DNA of 64,000 nucleotides from Streptomyces toyocaensis (GCF_000725125.1 NZ_JFCB01000003.1:1-64000), one strand, 5' to 3'; counted from the first letter of the stretch, positions 25,810 through 35,584 are shown. Numbers and translations are program-made. Notes: a model not told the origin generated them from the sequence alone.

Positions 25810-26415
25810 TCACGCCACCGCCATCCGTGCGCTCAGTCCCACGAAGCAGACGGCGAACACCCGGCGCAGACCGGTCGTGACCCGGGGCCGGGCCACCAGA
25901 CGGTCGCGCACGGCCGCGGCGCCCATGCCGTACGCGGCGAAGACGACGAAGGTCAGAGCCATGAAGACCGCGCCGAGCCGCAGCATGAGGCCGGTGGAGC
26001 CGGGCGTGCCGGCGGGGACGAACTGGGGGAGGAACGCGACGAAGAACATGGTCAGCTTGGGGTTCAGCAGGTTGAGGAGTACCCCGGAGGTGATCACGCG
26101 GAGCGCCGGGCGCGGCGCGGCGTCCGTCTCGACGGTCAGCGCGTCCTTGTCGCGCAGCGTCGCCCACGCCATGTACAGCAGATAGGCGACGCCGAGGTAC
26201 TTCACGACCGCGTAGGCGACGGCGCTGGTGTGCAGCAGCGCGGCGAGGCCGGTGATCGTCGCCAGCAGGTGCGGTACGACACCGAGGGTGCTGCCGAGCG
26301 CGGCGATCACGCCGGCCCGGCGGCCGTGGGACAGACCGGCGGCGAGGGTGTACACCACACCGGTGCCGGGGGTGACCACCACCACGAGGGTGGTCAGCAG
26401 GAACGCGAGACTCAA
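25810..26415 (-). CDS. LysE/RhtB-family amino-acid exporter
   Basis: A 201-residue membrane protein with about six hydrophobic helices and the family segments VVVTPGTGVVYTLAAGLSHG near the N-terminus and VLLNLLNPKLTMFFVAFLPQ in the middle. Such carriers export amino acids or their derivatives by proton exchange. The TTG at 26415 is chosen because GGAGGG lies five bases upstream and it starts directly at the first helix; the longer in-frame extension is Pro/Arg-rich and unlikely. It is the first gene of the minus-strand set with the B3/4 protein and MocR regulator. Confidence 0.85.
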   Translation of the reverse strand: MSLAFLLTTLVVVVTPGTGVVYTLAAGLSHGRRAGVIAALGSTLGVVPHLLATITGLAALLHTSAVAYAVVKYLGVAYLLYMAWATLRDKDALTVETDAAPRPALRVITSGVLLNLLNPKLTMFFVAFLPQFVPAGTPGSTGLMLRLGAVFMALTFVVFAAYGMGAAAVRDRLVARPRVTTGLRRVFAVCFVGLSARMAVA

Positions 26416-26575
26416 GGGAACCCTCCGCGAGATCGACGGTTCCCTCAGCCTGCTGCACTCATGGTCCGGAGGGGAGAGCCAAAAAGGGACGGTCCGAGTG
26501 GTCCAAACGGTCGGGTCGGCCGGAGAACCCCGGCCTGCGGGGCGGTGGGGGTGACGGCACCTGTACGGCACGGGG

Positions 26576-26608
26576 ACGGGCCCCCGGCGGTGGGTGCCGG
26601 GGGCCCGT
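26576..26608 (-). terminator. Terminator after the small membrane protein gene
   Basis: A 13-bp stem (ACGGGCCCCCGGC) with a 7-base loop, starting 15 bp after the stop of the minus-strand gene at 26624. Confidence 0.8.
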
Positions 26609-26623
26609 GGTGGGAAGGGTGCG

Positions 26624-27016
26624 TCAGACCAGGCCGACGGACAGGAGCCCGCCGCCCGCGGCGACCGCGAAGGCGAGGCCGCGCTGCCCCGCGGTGACCG
26701 CTGCGGGGTTGCCCCGCGTCGCCAGCACCATCACGGCGTTCGCGGCGAACGCCGGGAGCAGGATGCCGAACAGCGCGAACGTACCGACCGCCCTGAGGGT
26801 CAGCTCGACCGGTGCGATGACGGCGCCCGCCACCATCGCGACCGCGGCGATCGCGTACAGCGTCCCCGAGGCGAGCGTGATGTCGTCCCGCTTCAGAGGG
26901 GTGGGACCGCGCCCCTTGGCGTGGCTCCAGTGGCGCCGCTCGGTGCCCATCCGCGCCAACACCATGATCACCACTTCGACCGCCAGGGCGGTCACGGCGA
27001 CGTGCTCGATCGTCAT
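26624..27016 (-). CDS. Small four-helix membrane protein, possible partner of the upstream secreted protein
   Basis: A 130-residue protein with four hydrophobic segments (starting at about residues 5, 50, 75 and 108) and a basic loop ERRHWSHAKGRGPTPLKRDD between the first two. I do not recognise the family. The ATG at 27016 has GAGG eight bases upstream; a GTG at 27025 is also in frame. It begins 10 bp after the secreted two-cysteine protein gene on the same strand, so both are likely made together. Its size and layout would suit an immunity or export partner, but that is inference. Confidence 0.6.
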   Translation of the reverse strand: MTIEHVAVTALAVEVVIMVLARMGTERRHWSHAKGRGPTPLKRDDITLASGTLYAIAAVAMVAGAVIAPVELTLRAVGTFALFGILLPAFAANAVMVLATRGNPAAVTAGQRGLAFAVAAGGGLLSVGLV

Positions 27017-27026
27017 TGCACTCACC

Positions 27027-27794
27027 TCACTTGCTGCACGCGGACGAGATGGCGGAGATGCCGATGAACGCCTTCACGGCCTCGCGCTCCTTGGAACCGA
27101 CGTGCTTGCCGTTCACGAAGCGCCAGATGATGTTCGCCGTCTTCTTGGCGCCGTAGCGCTTGAACAGGGCCACCGCGCGGGCGACCTTGATGCTGGAGCC
27201 GGCCGGCGCGAAGCTGATCAGGACGGCGGCGACGGCGGCACTGCACTTGACGACGAACTTCGTCTGGTCCCACCATCCCGCCGCGGCCGTCATCGGCTTC
27301 TTCCCGCCGGGGGCGGCAGCGGCGGAGGCCGGGGAGAGCTGGGCCAGCGTGGCGGTGCGCACCTCTTCCTTGGAGAAGACGGGCAGCAGCGCGGCTTGGG
27401 CCTCACCGTCCCCGGGGTAGGCCGCTTGCACGAGCTGTTCGGCGCTCGGCTGCGCCGTGAGCGCGGCGAGGCGCGTACGCAGGGTATCCGCGTCCGGAGC
27501 CGGCCTGGTCAGGGCCACCTCCAGTGCGGCGGCGAACTGCTCCTCGGTGACACCCAGTCGGGCTATCCCCTGGGCGAGCGTCGCGCCCTGCTCCTGCTCC
27601 GCCGCGGTGAATCCCGGGTCGTCGACGACCGGGACGCCGTTCGCCGCAGCGGTCTGCCGTGCCGCGGGATCCGCGGCCTGGGCGCCGGTGGCAGTGGCGA
27701 AGAGGGCGCCCGCGGTGACGGCGGCGACGATCATGGCGCTGGTACGCCGTGCGGCACCGTGTCGCTGAGTGTTCGTGTTGATTCTGGTGGTCAT
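27027..27794 (-). CDS. Secreted protein with cationic, hydrophobic two-cysteine C-terminal domain
   Basis: A 255-residue exported protein. A signal peptide ends in TATGAQA (cleavage after about residue 40). Residues 41-165 are an acidic helical region resembling a propeptide. Residues 172-255 form a compact basic and hydrophobic domain with only two cysteines, C184 (FVVKCSAAVAAVL) and C253 (SSACSK), which could pair, and with GAKKTANIIWRFVNGKHVG between them. This layout is reminiscent of a secreted bacteriocin-like protein, but I recognise no named family. The downstream gene encodes a small membrane protein 10 bp away. Confidence 0.6.
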   Translation of the reverse strand: MTTRINTNTQRHGAARRTSAMIVAAVTAGALFATATGAQAADPAARQTAAANGVPVVDDPGFTAAEQEQGATLAQGIARLGVTEEQFAAALEVALTRPAPDADTLRTRLAALTAQPSAEQLVQAAYPGDGEAQAALLPVFSKEEVRTATLAQLSPASAAAAPGGKKPMTAAAGWWDQTKFVVKCSAAVAAVLISFAPAGSSIKVARAVALFKRYGAKKTANIIWRFVNGKHVGSKEREAVKAFIGISAISSACSK

Positions 27795-27898
27795 GCCAGA
27801 GTCCCCGTACTTGTATTCAGTTGAGAGGTGATGTCCACCTCTGGTCGGGAACGAACTTAGCTACCGGCCGGTAGTCACGGGAAGGATCTTGAGGAAGA

Positions 27899-28693
27899 TC
27901 AGAGGCTTCCTCCGGTCGGCCCCGCCTCCGGCGCGAGGGCCTCGGACACGGCCCGGGCGAATGCCTCGGGGTTGTCCAGCATGATGTTGTGCCCGCAGTC
28001 GGGGATCGCGGTCAAGAGGACCCCGGAGGCGCGGAGTTCGGCGGATCCGGGGAACGTGCCGTCTGCCTCGGGGTGGAGGAACGCCCGGGGGATCGGCAGG
28101 GTGAGCAGGAGTTCGCGCATCGTCGGGATGGTGCCGCGGACCAGGTGGGTGGCGCTGCGGTGCAGGGCCTCCAGGCCCGCCAGGCGCATCGTCGACCACC
28201 AGTGCGCGCCCACGCGGTCGCGGACCTCGCGCCAGGCGCCGGACACGAACTCCTCCTCCGTGTACGCGGCGATGCCGCTGCTGCCGGACGTGCCGGGGAC
28301 GCGGGGCAGCGGGTCGAGGTTGGCGTCGACCAGGACCAGGCGGGAAACCAGCTCCGGGTGGCGGGCGGCGAGCACGACGGCGACCGAGCCGCCCATGCTG
28401 TGGGCCACGAGTTCCGCACCGGCGACGTCCGCGGTGCGCAGGGCGGCGGCGAGCGCGTCGGCGTGGTCCTCGAGGGTGTACGCGAACGTGGTGGGGCGGT
28501 CGCTGTGGCCGTGACCTAGCAGGTCGACGAGGAGGGAGCGGTGGCCCGCGAGGAGCGGGTGGACGGCGGTCGCGGTGAAGTAGGCAGGAGAGGTGGCGCC
28601 CAGACCGTGGACGTACACGCGGGCCGGGTCCCGGCCCGGCAGCTCGACCCAGCGGATGTGGTCGCCCTCGGCCGTGACGGCGGCGCTGTGCAC
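27899..28693 (-). CDS. Alpha/beta-fold hydrolase
   Basis: A 264-residue soluble alpha/beta hydrolase. The oxyanion segment is [10 protein letters not shown], the nucleophile elbow is AHSMGGS (Ser near residue 99), an acid is available in HPEADGTF, and the catalytic His is in DCGHNIM near 239. The family includes esterases, lactonases and C-C bond hydrolases; the substrate is unknown. The GTG start at 28693 follows GAGGGGA by about nine bases. It is divergent from hemB with about 120 bp between the starts. Confidence 0.87.
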   Translation of the reverse strand: MHSAAVTAEGDHIRWVELPGRDPARVYVHGLGATSPAYFTATAVHPLLAGHRSLLVDLLGHGHSDRPTTFAYTLEDHADALAAALRTADVAGAELVAHSMGGSVAVVLAARHPELVSRLVLVDANLDPLPRVPGTSGSSGIAAYTEEEFVSGAWREVRDRVGAHWWSTMRLAGLEALHRSATHLVRGTIPTMRELLLTLPIPRAFLHPEADGTFPGSAELRASGVLLTAIPDCGHNIMLDNPEAFARAVSEALAPEAGPTGGSL

Positions 28694-28812
28694 GGTGTCA
28701 TTCCCCTCGGTGGCGTGATCACGACAGACAGGAAACGGTACACACGCACGGGGCCCGGCCGCCGACTGGGCGTCGGCAAAGGCACGGGTGGGGCGGGCGT
28801 AGCGTAGGTGGT

Positions 28813-29808
28813 ATGACGACGTACGGATCCTTCCCCGGCACGCGGCCGCGGCGTCTGCGGACCACTCCCGCCATGCGGCGCATGGTCGCCGAGACCAGGC
28901 TGCACCCCGCCGACTTCATCCTCCCCGCCTTCGTGCGCGAGGGGACGGCCGAGCCGGTGCCCATCGCGGCGATGCCCGGGGTCGTGCAGCACACACGGGA
29001 CAGCCTGAAGAAGGCGGCGGCCCAGGCCGTGGCGGCCGGTATCTCCGGGATCATGCTGTTCGGTGTGCCGGAGGACTCGAAGAAGGACGCCCTCGGCACG
29101 CCGGGGACCGACCCGGACGGGATCCTCCAGGTCGCCCTGCGCGACGTGCGGGCCGAGGTCGGGGACGACCTGCTCGTCATGTCGGACCTGTGTCTCGACG
29201 AGACCACCGACCACGGGCACTGCGGTGTGCTGGACGAGCACGGCCGCGTCGACAACGACGCCACGCTCGAGCGGTACGCCGAGATGGCGCAGGTGCAGGC
29301 CGACGCGGGCGCGCACGTGGTCGGGCCCAGCGGGATGATGGACGGTCAGATCGGTGTCGTCCGTGACGCCCTCGACCAGATCGGGCGGGAGGACGTGGCG
29401 ATCCTCGCCTACACCGCCAAGTACGCCTCCGCCTTCTACGGGCCCTTCCGGGAGGCCGTCGCCTCCTCGCTCCAGGGCGACCGCAAGACGTACCAGCAGG
29501 ACCCGGCCAACCTCCGTGAGTCGATGCGCGAGCTGGCGCTCGACCTGGAGGAGGGCGCCGACATGGTGATGGTGAAGCCGGCGGGCCCGTATCTGGACAT
29601 CCTCGCGCGGGTCGCGGACACGGTGGACGTGCCGGTGGCGGCGTACCAGATCTCCGGTGAGTACGCGATGGTCGAGGCCGCCGCCGAGAAGGGCTGGATC
29701 GACCGGGACCGGGCGATCCTCGAGACGCTGACCGGCATCAAGCGGGCCGGCGCGCGCAACATCCTGACCTACTGGGCCACCGAGGTGGCCCAGAAGCTCG
29801 AGCGCTGA
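28813..29808 (+). CDS. hemB: Delta-aminolevulinic acid dehydratase HemB
   Basis: A 331-residue porphobilinogen synthase, which condenses two 5-aminolevulinate molecules. The Schiff-base lysine is in [14 protein letters not shown] near residue 255, and the second conserved lysine is in [16 protein letters not shown]. The metal site reads [14 protein letters not shown], with Asp in place of one of the zinc cysteines, fitting a Mg-type or mixed-metal enzyme. It completes the haem set begun by rex-hemACD but stands 12.3 kb away, beyond an accessory block. The gene ends six bases from the convergent lipoprotein gene. Confidence 0.96.
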   Translation: MTTYGSFPGTRPRRLRTTPAMRRMVAETRLHPADFILPAFVREGTAEPVPIAAMPGVVQHTRDSLKKAAAQAVAAGISGIMLFGVPEDSKKDALGTPGTDPDGILQVALRDVRAEVGDDLLVMSDLCLDETTDHGHCGVLDEHGRVDNDATLERYAEMAQVQADAGAHVVGPSGMMDGQIGVVRDALDQIGREDVAILAYTAKYASAFYGPFREAVASSLQGDRKTYQQDPANLRESMRELALDLEEGADMVMVKPAGPYLDILARVADTVDVPVAAYQISGEYAMVEAAAEKGWIDRDRAILETLTGIKRAGARNILTYWATEVAQKLER

Positions 29809-29814
29809 TCCCGC

Positions 29815-30552
29815 TCAGTACGTCAGGGCGTCGTCCATCGACTGCTGCCAGTACGTCACCGTCAGCGTGCTGTCGTAGTACACGCCCTTGGCCGGCAGGG
29901 ACGGGGTCGCGGCCGGGCCGCCGCTGCTGTTCGGGGTGTGGCCCTGGAAGCCGACGGTGAGCGCCCGGCCGGTGGTGCCGCCGTCGCCGCTGCCGTCGGC
30001 GGCCGACAGGAGGACGCCCGCGTACGCCGACCGGCCCGGGTCGATGCCGACCACGGCCTGCGGCTTCGACGCCTCGACCGGCTGCGGCACCCACTGCATC
30101 TCGTCGAAGCGGAGCACGGGGTAGTAGGTGAGGTCGCAGGGCTTCGAACCGGTGTTCCTGACCGTGATCAGCATGTGGTTGAGGGGGCGCGGGACCGGCC
30201 GGGCGGTGACGGTGGTGTTGGAGCCGTTGCAGGCGACGCGGGTCTGCGGATCGCCGGAACCGCCCGACGTGCCGGTGCCGCGGTCCGCGCCCCGGTGCGT
30301 GTCCTTGCCGCCGCTCCTGCCGCCGCCGGTGTCCGCGCCGGCCGGGGAGGGCCTGCTCGGGCCGGTGCCGTCCGCCGGCGGGGCCGAGGGCGCTTCCGTG
30401 GGCGTGTTCGTGGGCGTGCCGGCGGACGCCGTCGCGTTCGGCCGGGACGCGCCCTCGTCCTTCGTGCCCGTACCGTCCTGGCAGGCCGTCAGGGAGAGGG
30501 CGGCGAGGGTGATTCCGGCGGCGGCGAGCAGGCGGAGGCGCGACGTACGCAT
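29815..30552 (-). CDS. DUF4232-type lipoprotein
   Basis: A 245-residue lipoprotein: signal peptide with lipobox LSLTAC (C about residue 24), then a Thr/Ser/Pro/Gly-rich linker to about 105, then a beta-rich DUF4232-like domain (VACNGSNTTVTARPV, TVRNTGSKPCDLTYYPVLRF, ending TYWQQSMDDALTY). It should be anchored to the outer face of the cytoplasmic membrane; function unknown. The ATG at 30552 begins a textbook signal peptide; the longer open frame upstream is not coding. It is divergent from a membrane HTH protein with 212 bp between them. Confidence 0.85.
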   Translation of the reverse strand: MRTSRLRLLAAAGITLAALSLTACQDGTGTKDEGASRPNATASAGTPTNTPTEAPSAPPADGTGPSRPSPAGADTGGGRSGGKDTHRGADRGTGTSGGSGDPQTRVACNGSNTTVTARPVPRPLNHMLITVRNTGSKPCDLTYYPVLRFDEMQWVPQPVEASKPQAVVGIDPGRSAYAGVLLSAADGSGDGGTTGRALTVGFQGHTPNSSGGPAATPSLPAKGVYYDSTLTVTYWQQSMDDALTY

Positions 30553-30764
30553 GGCGGATTCCTTGTCTTCGGTACGGGTGCGGCGTGGCCGTCCGGCCGG
30601 TTGCCGGGAGCGGCGTGCTTGGATGACCAGAGCGTGTGGTGGGATCCGTCCCGGCCGCCACATCCGACGGAGGATTCGGGACGCTGGAACGCTCAAACCG
30701 CTGTGACCTGGGAGAACGACCGCTCCCTGGAACGGCGGAATGGGACACGGGGGAGGGAGAACCG

Positions 30765-32144
30765 GTGTCGGAAGGCACGCCCGCGGTGGAGTTCGCCGCG
30801 CTCCTGCGGGAGTTGAAGGACCGGTCCGGGCTGAGCTACGGGGTCCTCGCCAAGCGGCTCCACATGAGTACGTCGACCCTGCACCGGTACTGCAACGGGG
30901 ACGCGGTGCCCACGGACTACGCGCCGGTGGAACGGCTGGCCCGGCTGTGCAAGGCGGACCCCGGGGAACTGGTCGAACTGCACCGGCGGTGGGTGCTGGC
31001 GGACGCGGCGCGGGGGCGCAGGTCCGAGCCCGCGGCGACGCCGGCGGCACCGGCCCCGGAGGAGCGGGCCGAGCCGGGCACGGGGGCCGGCGATCCAGTG
31101 ACCGAGGTCCCGGTGACCGCGGACCCGGAGGCCGGCGATCCGGCCGGCGATCCGGTGAGCGGGGTGCCGCAGGCGGGAGGCGTCGGCGCACCGCGTCCCG
31201 GGTCCCGTCCCCGGCGCCGTACCCGTACCGCCGTCCTGGCCGGGACCGCCGTCGCCGCCGTGCTGGCCGGGGTCACGCTCGTCGTGGGCCTGCCGGACGG
31301 CGGCACGGGCGGTGAGGGCCGCCGGGGACCGGTCGGAGCGGCGACCGTCGGGGGCGAGGACGTCACCTCCTCGCCGTCCCCCTCGGTCACGTCCTCCGCC
31401 TCCGCCTCCGCCTCCGCCTCCGAGTCCCCGTCCGTCCCCGGTTCCCCCGACGCGAAGGGCGAGCACACGAGCGACCCGCCGGCCGCCGGGTCCGCCGCCC
31501 CGCCGGGCACTCGGCCCGGGGACGGCGCCGTACCGCTCACCGTGCGCACCGACCCGTACGTCTGGGAGAGCCCCTGCTCGCAGCGGTACCTGATCGACAA
31601 GGCGCCGGGCGAGGTGCACCCGCCGCCGATCGAGGACGACGCGACGGCGTGGGTCGCCGCGGAGCGCGCCGTGTCGTCGGGGGAGCAGTACGTGCGGCTC
31701 ACCGTGCAGGGGACCGGCGCGCGGACGGTGGTCGTGGAGGGCATCACCGTGCGGGTCGCCGGCAAGCGGGCGCCGCTCGCCTGGAACGACTACGCCATGG
31801 GCTACCCCGGCGTCGGCTGCGGCGGCGGCGTACCGACGCGTGCCTTCACGGTCGCCCTGGACGCGGCGCGGCCGGCCCTGACGCCGAAGTCGGGGCACCG
31901 CGACTTCCCGTTCAAGGTGAGCGAGTCCGACCCCGAGGTCTACTACGTCACCGCCGACGCCTCCGCGTACGACGTGAGCTGGTACCTGGAACTGAAGTGG
32001 TCCAGCGGCTCCCGCAGCGGCACGCTCGTCGTGGACGACGGGGGCCGCCCCTTCCGCACCAGCGGCAACAACGGGCGTCCGGCGTACGAGTTCCCGCTGG
32101 GCGGCGAGAGGTGGGTACCGGAGGGGACGACGACGTTCGACTAG
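30765..32144 (+). CDS. Membrane-anchored XRE-type regulator with large exported domain
   Basis: A 459-residue protein. Residues about 8-65 are a helix-turn-helix (LKDRSGLSYGVLAKRLHMST then TLHRYCNGDAVP). A charged linker leads to one membrane segment at about 148-170 (TAVLAGTAVAAVLAGVTLVV). A Ser/Ala/Pro-rich spacer and a 190-residue extracytoplasmic beta-rich domain with two cysteines follow (ESPCSQRYLID and GVGCGGG). The order suggests a one-component transmembrane sensor-regulator. The GTG at 30765 has GGAGGGAG six bases upstream. Its divergent neighbour is a DUF4232 lipoprotein, also exported, which may share its promoter region. Ligand and targets are unknown. Confidence 0.8.
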   Translation: MSEGTPAVEFAALLRELKDRSGLSYGVLAKRLHMSTSTLHRYCNGDAVPTDYAPVERLARLCKADPGELVELHRRWVLADAARGRRSEPAATPAAPAPEERAEPGTGAGDPVTEVPVTADPEAGDPAGDPVSGVPQAGGVGAPRPGSRPRRRTRTAVLAGTAVAAVLAGVTLVVGLPDGGTGGEGRRGPVGAATVGGEDVTSSPSPSVTSSASASASASESPSVPGSPDAKGEHTSDPPAAGSAAPPGTRPGDGAVPLTVRTDPYVWESPCSQRYLIDKAPGEVHPPPIEDDATAWVAAERAVSSGEQYVRLTVQGTGARTVVVEGITVRVAGKRAPLAWNDYAMGYPGVGCGGGVPTRAFTVALDAARPALTPKSGHRDFPFKVSESDPEVYYVTADASAYDVSWYLELKWSSGSRSGTLVVDDGGRPFRTSGNNGRPAYEFPLGGERWVPEGTTTFD

Positions 32145-32243
32145 CCGGCCGGCTGTCCGATGCGCGGAAAGCCGCGTGTAGAGGACACACGGTTTCCTAG
32201 GCTGCCGGGCACGCGCCGTCCCCACAGCCCGAGGAGCCCTGCC

Positions 32244-33458
32244 ATGACCGTCACCGAGCCCGAACCCGCCCGATCCCTCGCCCCCACACCGCCGCTCGCC
32301 GCGCGGGCCCGCACCGTCGGGGGCTCACCCGTACGGGACATCCTGGCCGTCACCGCCCGCCCCGAGGTGATCAACTTCGCGGGCGGGCTGCCGGCGCCGG
32401 AACTGTTCGACGCCGAGGGCATCGCGGCGGCGTACCGGACGGTGCTCGCCGAGACACCGGCGCGGGCGCTGCAGTACTCCACGACGGAGGGCGAACCGGC
32501 GCTGCGGGCCGCGCTCGCCGCCCGCACGGCCGCCCGCGGCCTGCCCACCGCCCCCGACGACCTGCTCGTGACCACCGGCTCCCAGCAGGCCCTCTCCCTC
32601 CTCGCCACCGCGCTGCTGGAGCCCGGTGACACGGTCCTCGTCGAGCGCCCCTGCTACCTCGCCGCGCTCCAGGCCTTCGGGCTGGCCGGGGCACGCGTGG
32701 TGGCCGTCCCCGGCGACGGGGATGGCCTCGACCCGGACGCGCTGGACGCACTGGTCGCGCGCGAACGCCCCAAGCTGCTCTACACCGTGCCCACCTTCCA
32801 GAACCCCACCGGCCGCACCCTGCCCGCCGCGCGACGGGCCGCCGTGGCCCGGGTCGCCGCCCGGCGCGGACTGTGGATCGTCGAGGACGACCCCTACGGC
32901 GAACTGCGCTACGACGGCGAACGGGTGCCGTGGATCGCCACCCACCCCGGCGCCGAGGACCGCACCGTGCTGCTCGGCAGCTTCTCCAAGGTCATGGCCC
33001 CCGGCCTGCGCCTCGGCTGGCTGCGCGCACCCGCCGGACCGCGCCGCGCCTGCGCCGTCGCCAAGCAGGCCGCCGACCTGCACACCCCGACCGTCAACCA
33101 GCTCGCCGCGGCCCGCTACCTGGCGGACAACGACCTGGACGCCCATGTCCGGCGCGTCGCCGGCGTCTACGGCGAACGGCGCGACGCCATGCTCGCCGGA
33201 CTGCCCGCCGCGCTGCCGGACGGCTCGACCTGGACCCGGCCCGAGGGCGGCATGTTCCTGTGGGTGCGGCTGCCCGACGGCAACGACACCACCGCGCTCC
33301 TGCCCCGCGTGGTCGAGCGGGACGTGGCCTACGTCCCCGGCGCCCCCTTCTTCGCCGGTGAGCCGGACCCGGCCACCCTGCGGCTGTGCTTCGTGACGCA
33401 GACACCTCAGGAGATCGCGGAGGGGCTGCGGAGGCTGGGCGCGGGCCTGCGCGACTGA
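32244..33458 (+). CDS. PLP-dependent aminotransferase (2-aminoadipate type, fold I)
   Basis: A 404-residue class I/II aminotransferase. Key parts are FAGGLPAPELF near the N-terminus, TTGSQQALSLLA near residue 112, TVPTFQNPTGRTLP near 188, the PLP lysine in GSFSKVMAPGLRLGWLR near 248, and the substrate-binding Arg in LRLCFVTQ near 380. It resembles LysN/ARO8-like enzymes that act on 2-aminoadipate or aromatic amino acids. The ATG at 32244 follows GAGGAG by seven bases. No helix-turn-helix precedes the domain, unlike the MocR regulator earlier in the window. Confidence 0.88.
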   Translation: MTVTEPEPARSLAPTPPLAARARTVGGSPVRDILAVTARPEVINFAGGLPAPELFDAEGIAAAYRTVLAETPARALQYSTTEGEPALRAALAARTAARGLPTAPDDLLVTTGSQQALSLLATALLEPGDTVLVERPCYLAALQAFGLAGARVVAVPGDGDGLDPDALDALVARERPKLLYTVPTFQNPTGRTLPAARRAAVARVAARRGLWIVEDDPYGELRYDGERVPWIATHPGAEDRTVLLGSFSKVMAPGLRLGWLRAPAGPRRACAVAKQAADLHTPTVNQLAAARYLADNDLDAHVRRVAGVYGERRDAMLAGLPAALPDGSTWTRPEGGMFLWVRLPDGNDTTALLPRVVERDVAYVPGAPFFAGEPDPATLRLCFVTQTPQEIAEGLRRLGAGLRD

Positions 33459-33826
33459 GGCGCGCCGCCGCGCGGGCCGGCGTACGGTCGCCTCGAAGCA
33501 CTCCAGCTCCCGCTTGTCGGCGCGGTGGCAGCAGGCCCGAACGACCGTGCCCGGCGGGTGTCCGCGCCGTTGCCGCAGAGCACGTTCATCGGGTCCTCGC
33601 CCTCGCAGGAGGCGCCCCGGCAGCGGGGCGGCGGCAGGACGGCCCCGGAGGACGGGGACGTACGGACCGATCCGGCGAGCGGCACCCGCCCAGCACACGG
33701 GCCGTCGCGGCCGCCGAGGTCGCGCCGCTCGCGGTAAGCGTCGACCACTGCGCCCGACCCGGACAACGCCGCGGCCCGTCCTTCCGTCGGGGGAGAGGAC
33801 GGGCCGCGCGCGTCATGGCGGTCCGC
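33459..33826. other. Intergenic stretch with possible frameshifted remnant
   Basis: No intact gene is seen here. On the minus strand one frame reads DPMNVLCGNGADTRR and an adjacent frame continues RACCHRADKRELECFEATVR; together they would make a Cys-rich peptide broken by a frameshift. This is weak evidence. The argS terminator hairpin lies at the right end. Confidence 0.35.
33771..33807 (-). terminator. Terminator after argS
   Basis: A 12-bp stem (GCGGCCCGTCCT) with a 13-base loop lying 20 bp beyond the argS stop codon. Confidence 0.8.
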
Positions 33827-35584
33827 TCAGAGACGCTCGGGCGTCCGGATGCCCAGCAGGGCCATGCCCTGGTGGAGCGTGCGGGCCGTGAGGTCGCAGA
33901 GGAAGAGGCGGTTGGCCACCTGCTCCGGCGAATCGGCCTTCAGGACCGGGCACTTGTCGTAGAACGACGTGTACAGCGACGCCAGCTGGTACAGGTACGC
34001 CGCCAACTTGTGCGGGGCGTACTCCGCGGCGGCATCGAAGACCGTGTCACCGAACGCGTCCAGGTGCAGGCCCAGCGCGCGCTCCGCCGGGTGCAGGTCC
34101 AGCTCCGGGTGCGCCGACGGGCGTACGTCTCCCACCTTGCGCAGGATCGACTGGATCCGGGCGTACGCGTACTGCAGGTACACCGACGTGTCGCCGTTGA
34201 GCGACACCATCTGGTCCAGGTCGAACTTGTAGTCGCGGTTCGGCGACGTCGACAGGTCCGCGTACTTCACGGCTCCGATGCCGACCTGCGCCGCCCGCTC
34301 CCTGATCTCGTCCTCGGTGAGGTCCCGCGCCTTCTCCCGGACGACCTCCGCGGCCCGCTGCACCGCCTCGTCCAGCAGGTCCTCCAGGCGTACGGTCTCG
34401 CCCTCACGGGTCTTGAACGGCTTGCCGTCCGCGCCGAGCACGGTGCCGTAGCCCATGTTGTGCGCGGTGACGTCGTCGTTCAGCCAGCCGGCCCGGCGGG
34501 CCGTCTCGAAGACCATCCGGAAGTGGAGCGACTGGCGCACGTCGACGACGTACAGCAGCGTCGTCGCGCGCAGGTCGACGACGCGGTTGCGGATCGCCGT
34601 CAGGTCGGAGGCCGCGTAGCCGAAGCCGCCGTCGGCCTTCTGCACGATCAGCGGGACCGGCTGGTCGTCCTTGCCGCGGATGTCGTCGAAGAACACCACG
34701 AGCGCGCCCTCGGAGCGCACCGCGACACCCATCTCCTCCAGGAGCCGGGCGGTCTCGGGCATGCCCTCGTTGTACGCGGACTCGCCGACGATCTCCTCGT
34801 CGCGGATCTCCATGTCGAGCTTCTCGAAGACGGAGTAGAAGTAGACCTTCGACTCGTCCACGAACTGCTGCCACAGTTCGAGCGTCTCCTTGTCACCGGA
34901 CTGGAGGGCGACGACCCGCTTGCGGGCCCGCTCCTTGAAGTCGTCGTCGGAGTCGAAGAACGCGCGCGAGGCCTTGTACACCCGGTTCAGGTTCGACATG
35001 GCCTGCTCGCCGTCGACCTCCGACGCCGGTGCCAGCTCGCCGGGGTGCTCGAACAGGTACTGGATGAGCATGCCGAACTGGGTGCCCCAGTCGCCGATGT
35101 GGTGCCGGCCGATCGTCCTCTCGCCGGTGAAGTCGAGCATGGAGCGCAGGGCGTCGCCGATCACCGCGGACCGCAGGTGACCGACGTGCATCTCCTTCGC
35201 CACGTTCGGCTGGGCGTAGTCGACGACCGTGACGCCCGCGTCCTCCTTCAGCGGCACGCCGAGGCGCTCGCCGTCCGCGAGCCGCGCGGCGAGGTTCTGG
35301 GTGATCGCCCGGTCGGCGAGGGTGATGTTGAGGAAGCCGGGGCCGGAGACCTCGACGTCCTCGATCAGGTCACCGGTCGTGAGGTGCAAGACGACCTCGG
35401 CCGCCAGCTCCCGCGGGTTCGCCTTGGCCCTCTTGGCCAGCGCGAGGATGCCGTTCGCCTGGAAGTCCGCCCGGTCACTACGTCGCAGCAGCGGGTCCGC
35501 GCCGGCGGCCTCCGGCCGGGTGGCCGAGAGGGCGGACGCGAGCTGCTGCTGGACGGAGTCGGTGAGGGACGTGACCGAGGCCAT
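33827..35584 (-). CDS. argS: Arginyl-tRNA synthetase
   Basis: A 585-residue class I synthetase that charges tRNA-Arg. The HIGH-type motif is [16 protein letters not shown] near residue 130, the synthetase core continues through [14 protein letters not shown], and the C-terminal helical domain that contacts the anticodon is complete ([13 protein letters not shown], then [24 protein letters not shown] segment). The N-terminal Add1 domain is present. The ATG at 35584 is divergent from lysS with 159 bp between, a pairing also known in S. coelicolor. Confidence 0.97.
   Translation of the reverse strand: MASVTSLTDSVQQQLASALSATRPEAAGADPLLRRSDRADFQANGILALAKRAKANPRELAAEVVLHLTTGDLIEDVEVSGPGFLNITLADRAITQNLAARLADGERLGVPLKEDAGVTVVDYAQPNVAKEMHVGHLRSAVIGDALRSMLDFTGERTIGRHHIGDWGTQFGMLIQYLFEHPGELAPASEVDGEQAMSNLNRVYKASRAFFDSDDDFKERARKRVVALQSGDKETLELWQQFVDESKVYFYSVFEKLDMEIRDEEIVGESAYNEGMPETARLLEEMGVAVRSEGALVVFFDDIRGKDDQPVPLIVQKADGGFGYAASDLTAIRNRVVDLRATTLLYVVDVRQSLHFRMVFETARRAGWLNDDVTAHNMGYGTVLGADGKPFKTREGETVRLEDLLDEAVQRAAEVVREKARDLTEDEIRERAAQVGIGAVKYADLSTSPNRDYKFDLDQMVSLNGDTSVYLQYAYARIQSILRKVGDVRPSAHPELDLHPAERALGLHLDAFGDTVFDAAAEYAPHKLAAYLYQLASLYTSFYDKCPVLKADSPEQVANRLFLCDLTARTLHQGMALLGIRTPERL

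Noticed and set aside
26441..26571. N-terminal extension of the LysE exporter
   Set aside because: It is Pro/Arg-rich with no ribosome binding site, while GGAGGG sits before the TTG at 26415.
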